The translations under genes and the position numbers were made by a program. This document shows, in pieces, positions 33,014 through 41,956 of a DNA stretch of 55,263 nt (position 1 is the stretch's first letter; each line of letters opens with the position of its first letter). The notes beneath the pieces were generated by a model. It did no database searches, was not told the origin of the DNA, and saw only the letters and a program-made list of their open reading frames with translations. This stretch comes from a bacterium (lineage in GTDB: Bacteria > Auribacterota > UBA3054): the NCBI GenBank assembly GCA_017963805.1, contig JAGCTE010000065.1, forward strand, positions 1 through 55,263. The letters run 5' to 3'.

Positions 33014-35068
33014 ATGAACGAACAGCAAAATTGGGAAGCCAAAACGGAAGAGCGGGATATCCGCTATTACTTTGAAGTACTTACCAAATACGCTCCTCTG
33101 ATCTTCATCATCACGGTCATCACGACCGGTTTGGCCGTCGCCATCACTCTGAACATGCACAAGGTCTACCAGGGCAAAGTCCTCCTTTGCATCGAGCCCC
33201 AGGACAACTCCCTCCTTGACAACACCAGAGTCAGCGACCAGCGCGCCTACGCCCTAAGGCAGACGCAGATACAGATGTTTTACAGCCGCGAGCTCATAAA
33301 GCGGACGCTGGACACTTTAAGGACGAACACGCTGGCCGCTTTCACCATCCCCAACCGCAGGGCGACGGACTCCCAGCTCGTCACGGCCTTCTCCAAGAAG
33401 ATCTCCCTTAAGTCCGAGATGCGGACGGATCTGGTCTGGCTCTTCGTCGAGGACGAGGACAAGAAGCGCGCGGCCATCTACGCGAACACGTTGGCCGAGA
33501 CCTACATTCGCTTCAACATCCAGAGCCGCATGAGGGTCATGCACCTCTACTACGATCAGCTCAACGACAGCGCCAACGCCAAGAAAGCCGAGCTTATCGC
33601 GGAGGAGCAGGCTCTGCTCGAATACAAGAGCACGAACAATTTCCAGAACATCTCCGGCCACATAGAGCTGCTGAACACCGAAATAGCCGATCTGCAGCAC
33701 GAGCTTCAGAGCAACCAGGCGCGCTTAGACGAAAAGGATCTTTCCGAAACGGAGAAATACACGCTCAAGGAAGCCAACGGCAAAATAAACCGCGACATCG
33801 CGACAAAGAGGGCGGCCATCGTCACGCTTGACGAGATATTAAAGAACGTCAAGGTCCGCGAGATGCAGGTCGAGTCCACCCGCAGCCAGTACAGGGATCT
33901 GCTTTCTTTGGTCTCGAAATTCGCCTTGGGCAGCAATATGGAGAACTACAACGTGCGCATCGTGGACAAGGCCGAGACGCCGACCTCGCCCATAAAGCCC
34001 AACGCCGTCAACAACCTCATCATGGGTCTTGTCACCGGTCTGCTTCTGGGCCTCGGGCTCACCTTCTTCCTCGAATACTGGGACGACACCTTGAAGACGC
34101 CCGACGACGTCGAGCGCTTCATCCATCTGCCGGTCATGGGCACCGTTCCCAAGATGCTCAAGAGCAACAACGTTCAGGAGCTCGAGCGCATCGTGGAATT
34201 CTACCCCAAGAGCATCATCACGGAAAGCTACCAGTCCATCAGGACGAACATCCTCTTCTCGAGCTCCAAGCCGATCAAGACGATGGTCATCACCAGCTCG
34301 GCCATGAGCGAAGGTAAGACGACGACCGCGTCCAACGTCGCCCAGGTCATGGCGGCCGCCGGCGACAAGGTCCTTTTGATCGACGCCGATATGCGCCGTC
34401 CCCGCGTGCACAAGATCTTCGGATTGGAAAACGAAGGCGGCCTTTCCGCCTATCTTGTCGGCATGAAGGAAATCGGAGACCTGGTCAGCAAGACGACCAT
34501 GGCCAACCTTGACATCATCAACGCCGGGCACACTCCCCCCGTGCCGGTCGAGCTTCTGAACTCGCCGAGATTGGGCGAACTGATCAAGTGGGCCGGCGAG
34601 CATTACGACAGGGTGATCATCGACGCTCCGCCTTACATGGTCGTGACAGACAGCGCCATAATAGCTCAGCACACCGACGCGGCCCTCCTCGTGGCCAACG
34701 GCGACAGGACGCCGAGGGACCAGGTCAAGAACTGCGTGCTGTCCCTGAAGAAGATCAACATCAACGTCCTCGGCATCATATTGAACAACGTCGACATCAG
34801 CCGCGGCGGCTATTACCGCTACGGGTACACATATTCCTACTACCGCTCCTACCGCGCTTACCGCAGCTCTTACAAGAGCGCCTACAAGAGCGCCTACAGA
34901 AGCGCTTACAGAAGCGACGAAGACAAGAAGAAAGAGGTGAAGACGGCTGCCGCCAATCCGGCCGACAACCGCCGCAAGGCCCTCGAAGCTTACGAGAAGA
35001 TGCTCAAGGAGCGCGAGGCTGCCAAAACGGAAGGCAAGGAAAACAAGGAAAACGAAAAAAAGAGCTAA
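33014..35068 (+). CDS. polysaccharide co-polymerase/tyrosine autokinase (Wzc-like)
   Basis: 684 residues. N-terminal Wzz domain with TM1 (about 25-48), periplasmic coiled coil (about 170-280), TM2 near 335-352. C-terminal BY-kinase: Walker A SAMSEGKTTTASNVA, Walker A' LLIDADMRRPR, Walker B VIIDAPPYMVV. A Tyr-rich tail (about 599-636, many YR/YK pairs and SAYK/SAYR repeats) is the autophosphorylation cluster. It controls polymer length and export. A Lys/Glu-rich segment closes the protein. Fused kinase architecture is of the proteobacterial/PVC type. Confidence 0.95.
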   Translation: MNEQQNWEAKTEERDIRYYFEVLTKYAPLIFIITVITTGLAVAITLNMHKVYQGKVLLCIEPQDNSLLDNTRVSDQRAYALRQTQIQMFYSRELIKRTLDTLRTNTLAAFTIPNRRATDSQLVTAFSKKISLKSEMRTDLVWLFVEDEDKKRAAIYANTLAETYIRFNIQSRMRVMHLYYDQLNDSANAKKAELIAEEQALLEYKSTNNFQNISGHIELLNTEIADLQHELQSNQARLDEKDLSETEKYTLKEANGKINRDIATKRAAIVTLDEILKNVKVREMQVESTRSQYRDLLSLVSKFALGSNMENYNVRIVDKAETPTSPIKPNAVNNLIMGLVTGLLLGLGLTFFLEYWDDTLKTPDDVERFIHLPVMGTVPKMLKSNNVQELERIVEFYPKSIITESYQSIRTNILFSSSKPIKTMVITSSAMSEGKTTTASNVAQVMAAAGDKVLLIDADMRRPRVHKIFGLENEGGLSAYLVGMKEIGDLVSKTTMANLDIINAGHTPPVPVELLNSPRLGELIKWAGEHYDRVIIDAPPYMVVTDSAIIAQHTDAALLVANGDRTPRDQVKNCVLSLKKININVLGIILNNVDISRGGYYRYGYTYSYYRSYRAYRSSYKSAYKSAYRSAYRSDEDKKKEVKTAAANPADNRRKALEAYEKMLKEREAAKTEGKENKENEKKS
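34865..34912 (+). repeat. 12-bp tandem repeat encoding SAYK/SAYR
   Basis: Four imperfect 12-base units (AGC-GCC-TAC-AAG type) in frame, encoding the tyrosine cluster of the BY-kinase. Multiples of three keep the frame, so slippage would add or remove phosphorylation sites. Confidence 0.8.
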
Positions 35069-35077
35069 GGAGCTTCC

Positions 35078-36694
35078 ATGAGCAACAAGAGCCGCACGAT
35101 CTGCCTGACGGGCATACTCGCGATCTTTCTATCATCCCTGCCCTGCGCTTACTTCCTGTCCTTGCAGGAGTACGTGCGCCTGGCCGTCCTCGGCGTTTTC
35201 ATACTCTCACTTCTGCTCTGTTACCGCAAGGATTTCTCAAGGGCGCTTTGGCGCAGGGCGGTCTTCGGCGTTTGCGTGGTCTTTCTGATCTACGCCTGCG
35301 ATCCTCTGACCGCGGGCTGGATCGACTTTACGAAAGAGATCGCGCCGATAAGGTACTTCTACGCCGTCGTCGTCATCTTCTTCGCTTTTTTGTGCTTTGC
35401 GGTGATCATGACAAAGCTTCTCTTCAACCGCCAGGACTTCAAAAATTTCGCCAAGCAGATCCCGCTGGGCGAATGGCTGGCTTATTTTGTGGCGCTGCTC
35501 GCGCTGCTTTTCCTGGCGGCTTCGGAAACGATCGGCATGATCAGGAACGCCAATCCTTTCCCCTACATAGTCCTGACAAGCCTTAAGCCCCTGGCCGCGC
35601 TGGTTGTTTTCTTTACTCTGGCGCGCTTTTGCGCCCCGGCGGGCCACGACTCCGAAAGAAACGGCTCGCAAAGTTCCGCAAGGTTCACCCTTGGCTACGA
35701 GACGATCGTCGTTTGCTTCGTCGTTTTCGCGGCCTACGCCGTTGTCTTCGGCGGCGCCAAGGTCGGCTTGGCCGTCAAGAACACCCGCTTTTTGAACCGC
35801 GACATGAACCGCCTTAAAGCCATCGAGAAAGAGCGGGATTCCTTCGACAAGCTCATGCGCGCCTTCTCCCTTTGCGAAGACGAGGCCGCGAGGGTCTACA
35901 AGCTCGGGTATTACGCCGGGCGGAACGAATGGGAGAAACTTGGGATGGCCGCCGAGGACGAATCCAAGACCCGCCGCAACCTCGAAACGGAGGCTCTGAT
36001 CGCGTCCTGCATCGGCAGCACGCAATTTTACAAAGCCACTTTCCACGTCGATTCCCTTGACGGCAGCTACCGTTTCGCGACCGGCTCCGTCACCCAGAAC
36101 TTAGCCAACGTCATGCAGGGGGCGCACAAGGACAGCTACCTGCTCTACCTTTTGTCCAAGCTCCACGCCTTGTCGGGCAATCTTGTCCTTTCGCGCAATT
36201 ATCTCCAGTCTTTCAGCTTCAACTACCCGGATCATCCCAACGCGGCTTTCCTTGCCGGGCAGTTCAAAAAAGACGATGCCAAGGTCTATTCCCTCCCCTG
36301 CAGCCGCTGGCTCGTTCCCATGGAGGACGCCCAGGTCGAGCGGACGGAAGATTCGCTCGTCATGCAAAACGGCCGCAGCGTCGCGGGGTATCTCTGGCTT
36401 CCGGAAGGCAAATACGTTCTGACGCTCTACGCCAAGGACGAGGGCGCGGACCACGAGAAAGCCAAAGAGATGAATTTCGACCCGGCTTGCAAGGCTGAGA
36501 TCTGGCTCGACGACGAGACGCAGAGCCTGAGGGTCCTTTCGGAAGACCGCCGCTACCAGCCTTACGAAATGGAGTTCGACGTCAAGCATATCCCCGTGCT
36601 CTTCACGCTGCGCTTCACCAACGACAAGGATGAAGGCAAGGGGCTTGACCGCAACTTAGGCTTGCAGAAACTGGAGATCAAATGCGTACAATAG
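35078..36694 (+). CDS. polysaccharide-locus membrane protein with CBM-like C-terminal domain
   Basis: 538 residues, SD AAGGAG. Five or six N-terminal helices (to about 230), then a periplasmic helical part with probable TPR-like pairs (about 255-415), then a beta domain (about 430-538): PEGKYVLTLYAKDEG, AEIWLDDETQSLRVL, and FTLRFTNDKDEGKGLDRNL. The ND...DRNL pattern resembles Ca2+-binding loops of CBM36/CBM60 carbohydrate-binding modules. Likely an assembly or export component that grips the glycan; no enzyme motif is seen. The stop lies inside the next gene. Confidence 0.7.
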   Translation: MSNKSRTICLTGILAIFLSSLPCAYFLSLQEYVRLAVLGVFILSLLLCYRKDFSRALWRRAVFGVCVVFLIYACDPLTAGWIDFTKEIAPIRYFYAVVVIFFAFLCFAVIMTKLLFNRQDFKNFAKQIPLGEWLAYFVALLALLFLAASETIGMIRNANPFPYIVLTSLKPLAALVVFFTLARFCAPAGHDSERNGSQSSARFTLGYETIVVCFVVFAAYAVVFGGAKVGLAVKNTRFLNRDMNRLKAIEKERDSFDKLMRAFSLCEDEAARVYKLGYYAGRNEWEKLGMAAEDESKTRRNLETEALIASCIGSTQFYKATFHVDSLDGSYRFATGSVTQNLANVMQGAHKDSYLLYLLSKLHALSGNLVLSRNYLQSFSFNYPDHPNAAFLAGQFKKDDAKVYSLPCSRWLVPMEDAQVERTEDSLVMQNGRSVAGYLWLPEGKYVLTLYAKDEGADHEKAKEMNFDPACKAEIWLDDETQSLRVLSEDRRYQPYEMEFDVKHIPVLFTLRFTNDKDEGKGLDRNLGLQKLEIKCVQ

Positions 36695-38061
36695 GCTGGA
36701 AAACCTACGCTTTGATCGGATTGTCGCTGGTCTTCGCGGCCTTCGCTTTCTTTCGCTGCTATTCGGGCCGCTTCCAGGCGGTGACTCCCAACATGCTCAT
36801 GAACAGCGGCCTCTCCGTTCCCTACGCCGCCGAGCAGGATTTCCTGTCCGTCACCAAATGCTGCCTGAGGCACTCGGCCTCCTGGCTCGAGCAGATGACT
36901 TTCTACGCGATGCATCACGACGACGCGCTGCCCGACACGAAAGGGCTTTACTTCGTCTACGCCATCGGCGCGGCCCTGGCCTGCATCATGGTCTACAGGG
37001 TGGGGGCCGCCTGCGTGAACGCCTACGTCGGGCTTTTCGCCTCGCTCCTGATGGCCTGCATGCCGCTGCAGAACTGGGCCAACTGCGCCTTCACGGCCGC
37101 TCTGGTCCTCTTCAACTGGGACAGGCTGCTCTCCGCGCTGAAATTCAACACGTATCTTACCTGGGCGCTCTACTTCCTCTCCTCCATCATGATGCTCTTC
37201 AACTGCTTCTTTACGGAGACGGTCCTTCTGCAGTGGTGGTTCGGGGCGCAGCTGGCGGCGCTGCTCATAAGATTCGCGATCATTCCCAGGCACCACCGCT
37301 CGCCTTACTTTCTGACTTCCGATCTCAAGCCGAGGATATTGGTCAAGGGCGAGAACCATGTCAAGGACGTTTACGTTTTCCTAGGCATCAACATAGCCAT
37401 AGGCGTGACCTTCGCGGTCGTTTCGCTCATGATCTATTCTTTCGTCGCGCAGCGCGAAATGCACATGAGCTCTTTCTTTTTGATTATTTTGCGTTCTCTG
37501 GCTTTGGTCTTGGTGATGGGCGCCGTTTACATTCTCATGCCGAACCATCAGGAACTGAGGGAAAAATTCGTGAAATATCTGCAGAGGGTGCTGGACCGCG
37601 TTTTCAACCAGCATCCGGATCGGACTTTTTTCCACATCAGGATCGCCCATCTTTGCATGGCGCTCGTGGTCTACGCCCTTGCCATCATGGCGTTCGCGCC
37701 GTTTGTCCTCAAGATCTACGGGATACAGATGCGCTTCTTTGTTTCCAACGGTCTGGCGGCTTACCGGGCTTTCGGCGAAGACGCCGGGCTTCTGGTCCAA
37801 TGGGCGCCCGTTGCTCCCTTTGTCTGCGCCGCGCTCGCTTTTGTCATGTACAGGTTCGGGAAGCTGCGCTCCCAGGACGCCTGCGGCGTTCTGTCCGTCT
37901 GCTGCTTTGCCGTGCTCTTCCTCATCCAGCAGCGCTACGCCCCCTTGTCGGCGCCCTTTTTCGTCATCAGCGTGCTTTCCATCCCCTACCTCGTTTTGAG
38001 GCTGGCTTTCGGCTACGGGGAAAAGGAAGTGATACCTTTGGGGGAGGGCGCCGATGCTTAG
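36682..38061 (+). CDS. multi-spanning membrane protein, possible GT-C glycosyltransferase
   Basis: 459 residues with about 10-11 hydrophobic helices. The region LPDTKGLYFVYAIGAALACI and CMPLQNWANCAFTAALVLF has the topology of PMT/ArnT-like GT-C enzymes, which use lipid-linked sugars at the periplasmic face, but the usual early acidic pair is not clear. In the polysaccharide operon, overlapping genes on both sides by 8-13 bases. A generic polymer-assembly membrane protein is the alternative. Confidence 0.6.
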   Translation: MRTIGWKTYALIGLSLVFAAFAFFRCYSGRFQAVTPNMLMNSGLSVPYAAEQDFLSVTKCCLRHSASWLEQMTFYAMHHDDALPDTKGLYFVYAIGAALACIMVYRVGAACVNAYVGLFASLLMACMPLQNWANCAFTAALVLFNWDRLLSALKFNTYLTWALYFLSSIMMLFNCFFTETVLLQWWFGAQLAALLIRFAIIPRHHRSPYFLTSDLKPRILVKGENHVKDVYVFLGINIAIGVTFAVVSLMIYSFVAQREMHMSSFFLIILRSLALVLVMGAVYILMPNHQELREKFVKYLQRVLDRVFNQHPDRTFFHIRIAHLCMALVVYALAIMAFAPFVLKIYGIQMRFFVSNGLAAYRAFGEDAGLLVQWAPVAPFVCAALAFVMYRFGKLRSQDACGVLSVCCFAVLFLIQQRYAPLSAPFFVISVLSIPYLVLRLAFGYGEKEVIPLGEGADA

Positions 38062-40096
38062 GCTTTGCGTTTTTGCGCTTTTGATCCTCTTAGTGTCCGC
38101 CTGCGAAAAAGACAAAGCCGGGGGAGGGAGTTCCTCGGAAGCCGAGCTTTACTTCTCAGGGGAGGCCTACAGGGAAGCCTGCGCCGCCGTTTCCCCGCTT
38201 TACGCCGACGCTCCGCTTTTGCTGCGCTTTAGGGAAGGGGCCGAGGTCGCGGCTCCCGAAGGCTGGAAGGCGCCGGTCTTTTTCGAGGAGATAGGCAGGC
38301 TCGACATAACGCAGGGAGAGGACGGGACGGTCGTGACCAACACGAGGGCGCTGGCAAGTTCCCCGACCAACGCTTACCTTTCCTCGAACGTCCTGCAAGG
38401 GAAAGCCGAGCTTCCTTTGCCTTTCGATTCCGACGAAAGATCACTTCCGAAGTGGGAGAAGCTTGCCGCCGCTTTCGGATCCGGTTCGTCATCCAACGCT
38501 TTCGTAAAGGAAGCGTACGCCAGGCTGCTCATAAAGGCGCCGCAGAGCATAGCGGCCCGCTTCTCAAGCTACGAGGATTTCCACGAGGCGCTGCTCTACG
38601 AGCGTTCCCTCAAAGCTCCAATCTCCCGGGACTATTCCGTCATTTGGGCCAGGACGTATTATTTCCTGCGCAAAGCTATCGCGGAAAAACGCTTCGAAGA
38701 CGTGAAGAAGATCGCTTTGGAAGCGGAAGAGATAGAGGGCGATTCCCCGGAATGGGAGGCGATGATGGCCGAATACCTGAGGGCCTGCGACCCGACCCGC
38801 CTGCGCGAGATATCGGCCCGTTACGACAGGGCCATGAAGCTTTACGCCAAGCGCTCGAAAGGCATCCCCTTCTACCGCATCTGGGTGGAAAAGACCGGCA
38901 TGGAATCCTACACCAGTGACAGTGAAGCCATAATCTCCCGCTATTACGCGATCCTCAAATCGCTTGCCGACAACGAGGAGAAGGGCCTTGTGAAGAGCGA
39001 TTTCGCCAACGCCATCAGGGAGCAGACTTACATCAGGATCTCCCTGCTTTTGATCCGCTACGACCAGGCGGCGAACGCCGCTTCCTGGGCCAAGCGCCTC
39101 TTCAGCAAGGAATTTTCCAGGGGGGCCAAGGAGCAGGGAATGGCTCTGCTTTTCAAGACCGCGGAGAAAAGCGGCGCCATTTTCGAGGCAATCGCCAATT
39201 ACGACAAGCTCATAGAAGAGTCGGAAACGAAAGAGCAGCGCAATTACTGGCGCCTGGAAAAGGGTCTGGCCCTGATGCGCTTCGACCTTCCGGAAGAGGC
39301 GAAAAACCTTTATGCCGACATCATAGCGGAAGATCCCGGTCTCGAGGAGAGGCAGTTCGCCCTCAACGCCGAGAACCAGGACTCCCGCTTCATGCACCTT
39401 CACTACTACGTCCTCAAGGTAAGCGAGGACGACATGCGCGACACGGCGCTTTCCGACCTAAGAAAGCGCGGCATCCTAGACCGTGCCAATTCCCCTTATT
39501 ACCTGCGCCAGGCCGCCCAGCTTTTGGTCTGCATGCAGAGATTGAAAGAGGCTTACAACATCTACGAGACCGTGTCAAAGGAAGACACCGCGGCGCTTCT
39601 CGAGTACATTTACCTGCTCTACCGCAACAGCCGCTACGACCAGTGCATAACCCTGCTGCGCCGCCTGCCGTACCACAAGGGAAGCGACACCAGCAGGGAC
39701 TGGCGGTTCGTGATCGTCCGTCTCTTCCGCGCCAAAAGGCAGCGCCCCGAGATCGGCAGAGTGATAGCGGAATACGACAAGCTGACCAACGAGATCACCA
39801 GCGCCCGCTACTGCAACGGACTTGGCAACATTTACCAATCTTACCGCGACAGCTTAAAAGCCGCGCAGTATTACGAGGAAGGCATGAAGGCCGACCCGGC
39901 CCTTCTGGACAATTATCTGGACCGCGGATTCCTCTACTGCATGTCAGCCAACAAGGAGAAGGCCGCCGAGATTCTCGACACGATCCTCTCCCTTGACCTT
40001 ACTCCCGCCCAAAGGGAAGCGATGCGCTGCGACTGGCGGGCCATAGAGCTTTACTACACCGCCGGCAGGGAAATGCCAAAGGAGGAATATGAATAA
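38054..40096 (+). CDS. TPR-repeat lipoprotein of the polysaccharide locus
   Basis: 680 residues. Lipobox LVSAC gives an acylated N-terminus. The body is helical with many TPR-type pairs, e.g. NYWRLEKGLALMRFDLPEEA and GNIYQSYRDSLKAAQYYEEG, so it is a protein-protein scaffold, probably for outer-membrane export complexes as PelB/AlgK do in other systems. No catalytic motif. Confidence 0.8.
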   Translation: MLRLCVFALLILLVSACEKDKAGGGSSSEAELYFSGEAYREACAAVSPLYADAPLLLRFREGAEVAAPEGWKAPVFFEEIGRLDITQGEDGTVVTNTRALASSPTNAYLSSNVLQGKAELPLPFDSDERSLPKWEKLAAAFGSGSSSNAFVKEAYARLLIKAPQSIAARFSSYEDFHEALLYERSLKAPISRDYSVIWARTYYFLRKAIAEKRFEDVKKIALEAEEIEGDSPEWEAMMAEYLRACDPTRLREISARYDRAMKLYAKRSKGIPFYRIWVEKTGMESYTSDSEAIISRYYAILKSLADNEEKGLVKSDFANAIREQTYIRISLLLIRYDQAANAASWAKRLFSKEFSRGAKEQGMALLFKTAEKSGAIFEAIANYDKLIEESETKEQRNYWRLEKGLALMRFDLPEEAKNLYADIIAEDPGLEERQFALNAENQDSRFMHLHYYVLKVSEDDMRDTALSDLRKRGILDRANSPYYLRQAAQLLVCMQRLKEAYNIYETVSKEDTAALLEYIYLLYRNSRYDQCITLLRRLPYHKGSDTSRDWRFVIVRLFRAKRQRPEIGRVIAEYDKLTNEITSARYCNGLGNIYQSYRDSLKAAQYYEEGMKADPALLDNYLDRGFLYCMSANKEKAAEILDTILSLDLTPAQREAMRCDWRAIELYYTAGREMPKEEYE

Positions 40097-41375
40097 ATGG
40101 CTTAAATTAGGCCTTGTCATATTGGCTTTGGTTCTCATATATCCCGCCCTCCGCATCTACAGCGTGCCTTTCCGGTACATGCAGGAGATCTCGAACTACG
40201 ATTCCGACGCGAACCTTAAGACCTGGGGCGTCATGATGCACTTCATAAAGGAAGGCGACGCTCTTGTCATCATCCAGCCGGACGGGAACTACACAGTGCA
40301 GATCTACGAAGGGAAGGGCGTTTACTCTTTCCGCTACGTGCCCGTCGCCGCTCTTCAGAAAGATTTCTCGAATCTCATAAAAGAGTACGGAAGAGTCTGG
40401 GTCTTCGTTTACAACGGCGTTCTGGTCTCCGGCCGCATCATCGTTCCCGAGCCCTACAGGGAGACGCTTTCCGAGCAGTACCAGGCCTGCTTCACGCTTC
40501 CCCTTTTCTTCGGCGAGACGGCCTACCTTCAGCAGGACGACAGGGCGAAAATGGCCAGGGCGCTCTTCAGCCAGCAGCTGCTCGACTACATTTCCGACAT
40601 CGCCAAGGAAGTCGATTACCGCGATCTGGCGATCTTCTTCCAGAAGGCCGGGCAGTACGAGAACGCCAAGAGCGTTCTTTCGAGGGCGCTGACGCTCTTC
40701 CCCAACAGCCCCATGCTCTACAGGACGCTGGCGGAAGTTTACGTCGCCTCGCAGAACTTGGAGGCTTACGAAGAGATCTACGATTGCAACCGCACGGCCA
40801 ACGCCCTGACCAGATCCGAGACCGGCAAGGCGAACATTACGGCGCTCTTCCAGAACGCCATCTACACGGCCAGGAAAGGCCTTTACGAAAAGGCGCGCAC
40901 GCTCTATTTCTCCCTGCTCTCCATTTTCGGCAATCAGGCCGATCCCGTGATGGAATCCCAGGTCAGGCGCTACTTCGTAAAGGACGTCCTTTTGCCGACC
41001 GGCGACACGAACGAGGCGATCTCGCAGCTCTTGGTGGACATAAACCTGGGAGCCCAGAACACGGAGTACGACTACAATCTGCTCCTTGACATTCTCGACA
41101 AATGCGCTTACAGTAACGCCGCGGTCTCCTTGGGCTACGGCTTCTTCAAGTCCACCAACCACCAGCACGTCGAATCGGCCGTGCGCTACGGCAGCATGGT
41201 CATGAAATACGGAACGGACGCCCAGTTCAAGGAGGCGCTCGACCTTATCAGCGAGAGAAACCGCTACAATCCTTTGCTTTTGGAAAAACTGAGGCTGCAG
41301 CGGGAATGGTTTAGAAACTGGACCAACATGGCTTTGAGCAAAGGGTACATCCCCTTTGAAGGAGCGATCCACTAA
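40089..41375 (+). CDS. membrane-anchored TPR-like protein
   Basis: 428 residues; SD AAAGGAGG inside the previous gene's end. N-terminal anchor (about 5-22), a short beta-rich domain (40-130), then TPR-like helical pairs (about 180-390; FQKAGQYENAKSVLSRALTL is one). Probably works with the preceding TPR lipoprotein across the periplasm. Function not assignable by motif. Confidence 0.75.
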   Translation: MNKWLKLGLVILALVLIYPALRIYSVPFRYMQEISNYDSDANLKTWGVMMHFIKEGDALVIIQPDGNYTVQIYEGKGVYSFRYVPVAALQKDFSNLIKEYGRVWVFVYNGVLVSGRIIVPEPYRETLSEQYQACFTLPLFFGETAYLQQDDRAKMARALFSQQLLDYISDIAKEVDYRDLAIFFQKAGQYENAKSVLSRALTLFPNSPMLYRTLAEVYVASQNLEAYEEIYDCNRTANALTRSETGKANITALFQNAIYTARKGLYEKARTLYFSLLSIFGNQADPVMESQVRRYFVKDVLLPTGDTNEAISQLLVDINLGAQNTEYDYNLLLDILDKCAYSNAAVSLGYGFFKSTNHQHVESAVRYGSMVMKYGTDAQFKEALDLISERNRYNPLLLEKLRLQREWFRNWTNMALSKGYIPFEGAIH

Positions 41376-41956
41376 TGATCATCAGAAGACTTGTTTCCGA
41401 ATTCGGCGCCTTTTTGCTGCGCGTTAAGGGCCTCAAGGTCAAAAGGGGCCTGGTGCTTTATGGCAGGCCTATCACGCATCTGACCGAGGGCGGAACGATC
41501 TCGCTGGGCGAGAACTGCGTCCTCTGCTCCAGGAGCGAGGCCAACTTCGCCGGCGTCAACCATCCCGTCATCCTTGCGCTGCTGCGTCCGGGCGCGCAGC
41601 TTTTTGTCGGCGACGACACCGGCATTTCCGGAGGCTCCTTCTGCGCCGCCAAAAGCGTTACGATCGGCAAAGGCTGCCTTATCGGCGCCAACGCGCTCAT
41701 AACCGACTGCGATTTCCATGCCGTGAAGCCCATGGGCAGAAGGCACAATTCCAACCCCGACGACATAGGCTGCGAGCCTGTAGTCATAGAAGACAACGTC
41801 TGGCTTGGCGCCAACGTCACCGTATTGAAGGGCGTAACCATCGGCAAAAACACCGTGGTGGCGGCCGGCAGCGTGGTGACGAAAAGCCTGCCGCCCGACG
41901 TTGTGGCCGGCGGCTCGCCAGCCAAAGTAATAAGAAACCTTAAAGAAGACAGATGA
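41375..41956 (+). CDS. hexapeptide-repeat acyltransferase (LbH)
   Basis: 193 residues of left-handed beta-helix: I-G-x-x-x repeats such as VTIGKGCLIGANALI and NVWLGANVTVLKGVTIGKN, with the usual D-C-D-F-H catalytic loop (DCDFHAV). Likely O-acetylates (or otherwise acylates) a sugar of the polysaccharide. Start TAATG overlaps the upstream stop. Confidence 0.92.
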   Translation: MIIRRLVSEFGAFLLRVKGLKVKRGLVLYGRPITHLTEGGTISLGENCVLCSRSEANFAGVNHPVILALLRPGAQLFVGDDTGISGGSFCAAKSVTIGKGCLIGANALITDCDFHAVKPMGRRHNSNPDDIGCEPVVIEDNVWLGANVTVLKGVTIGKNTVVAAGSVVTKSLPPDVVAGGSPAKVIRNLKEDR

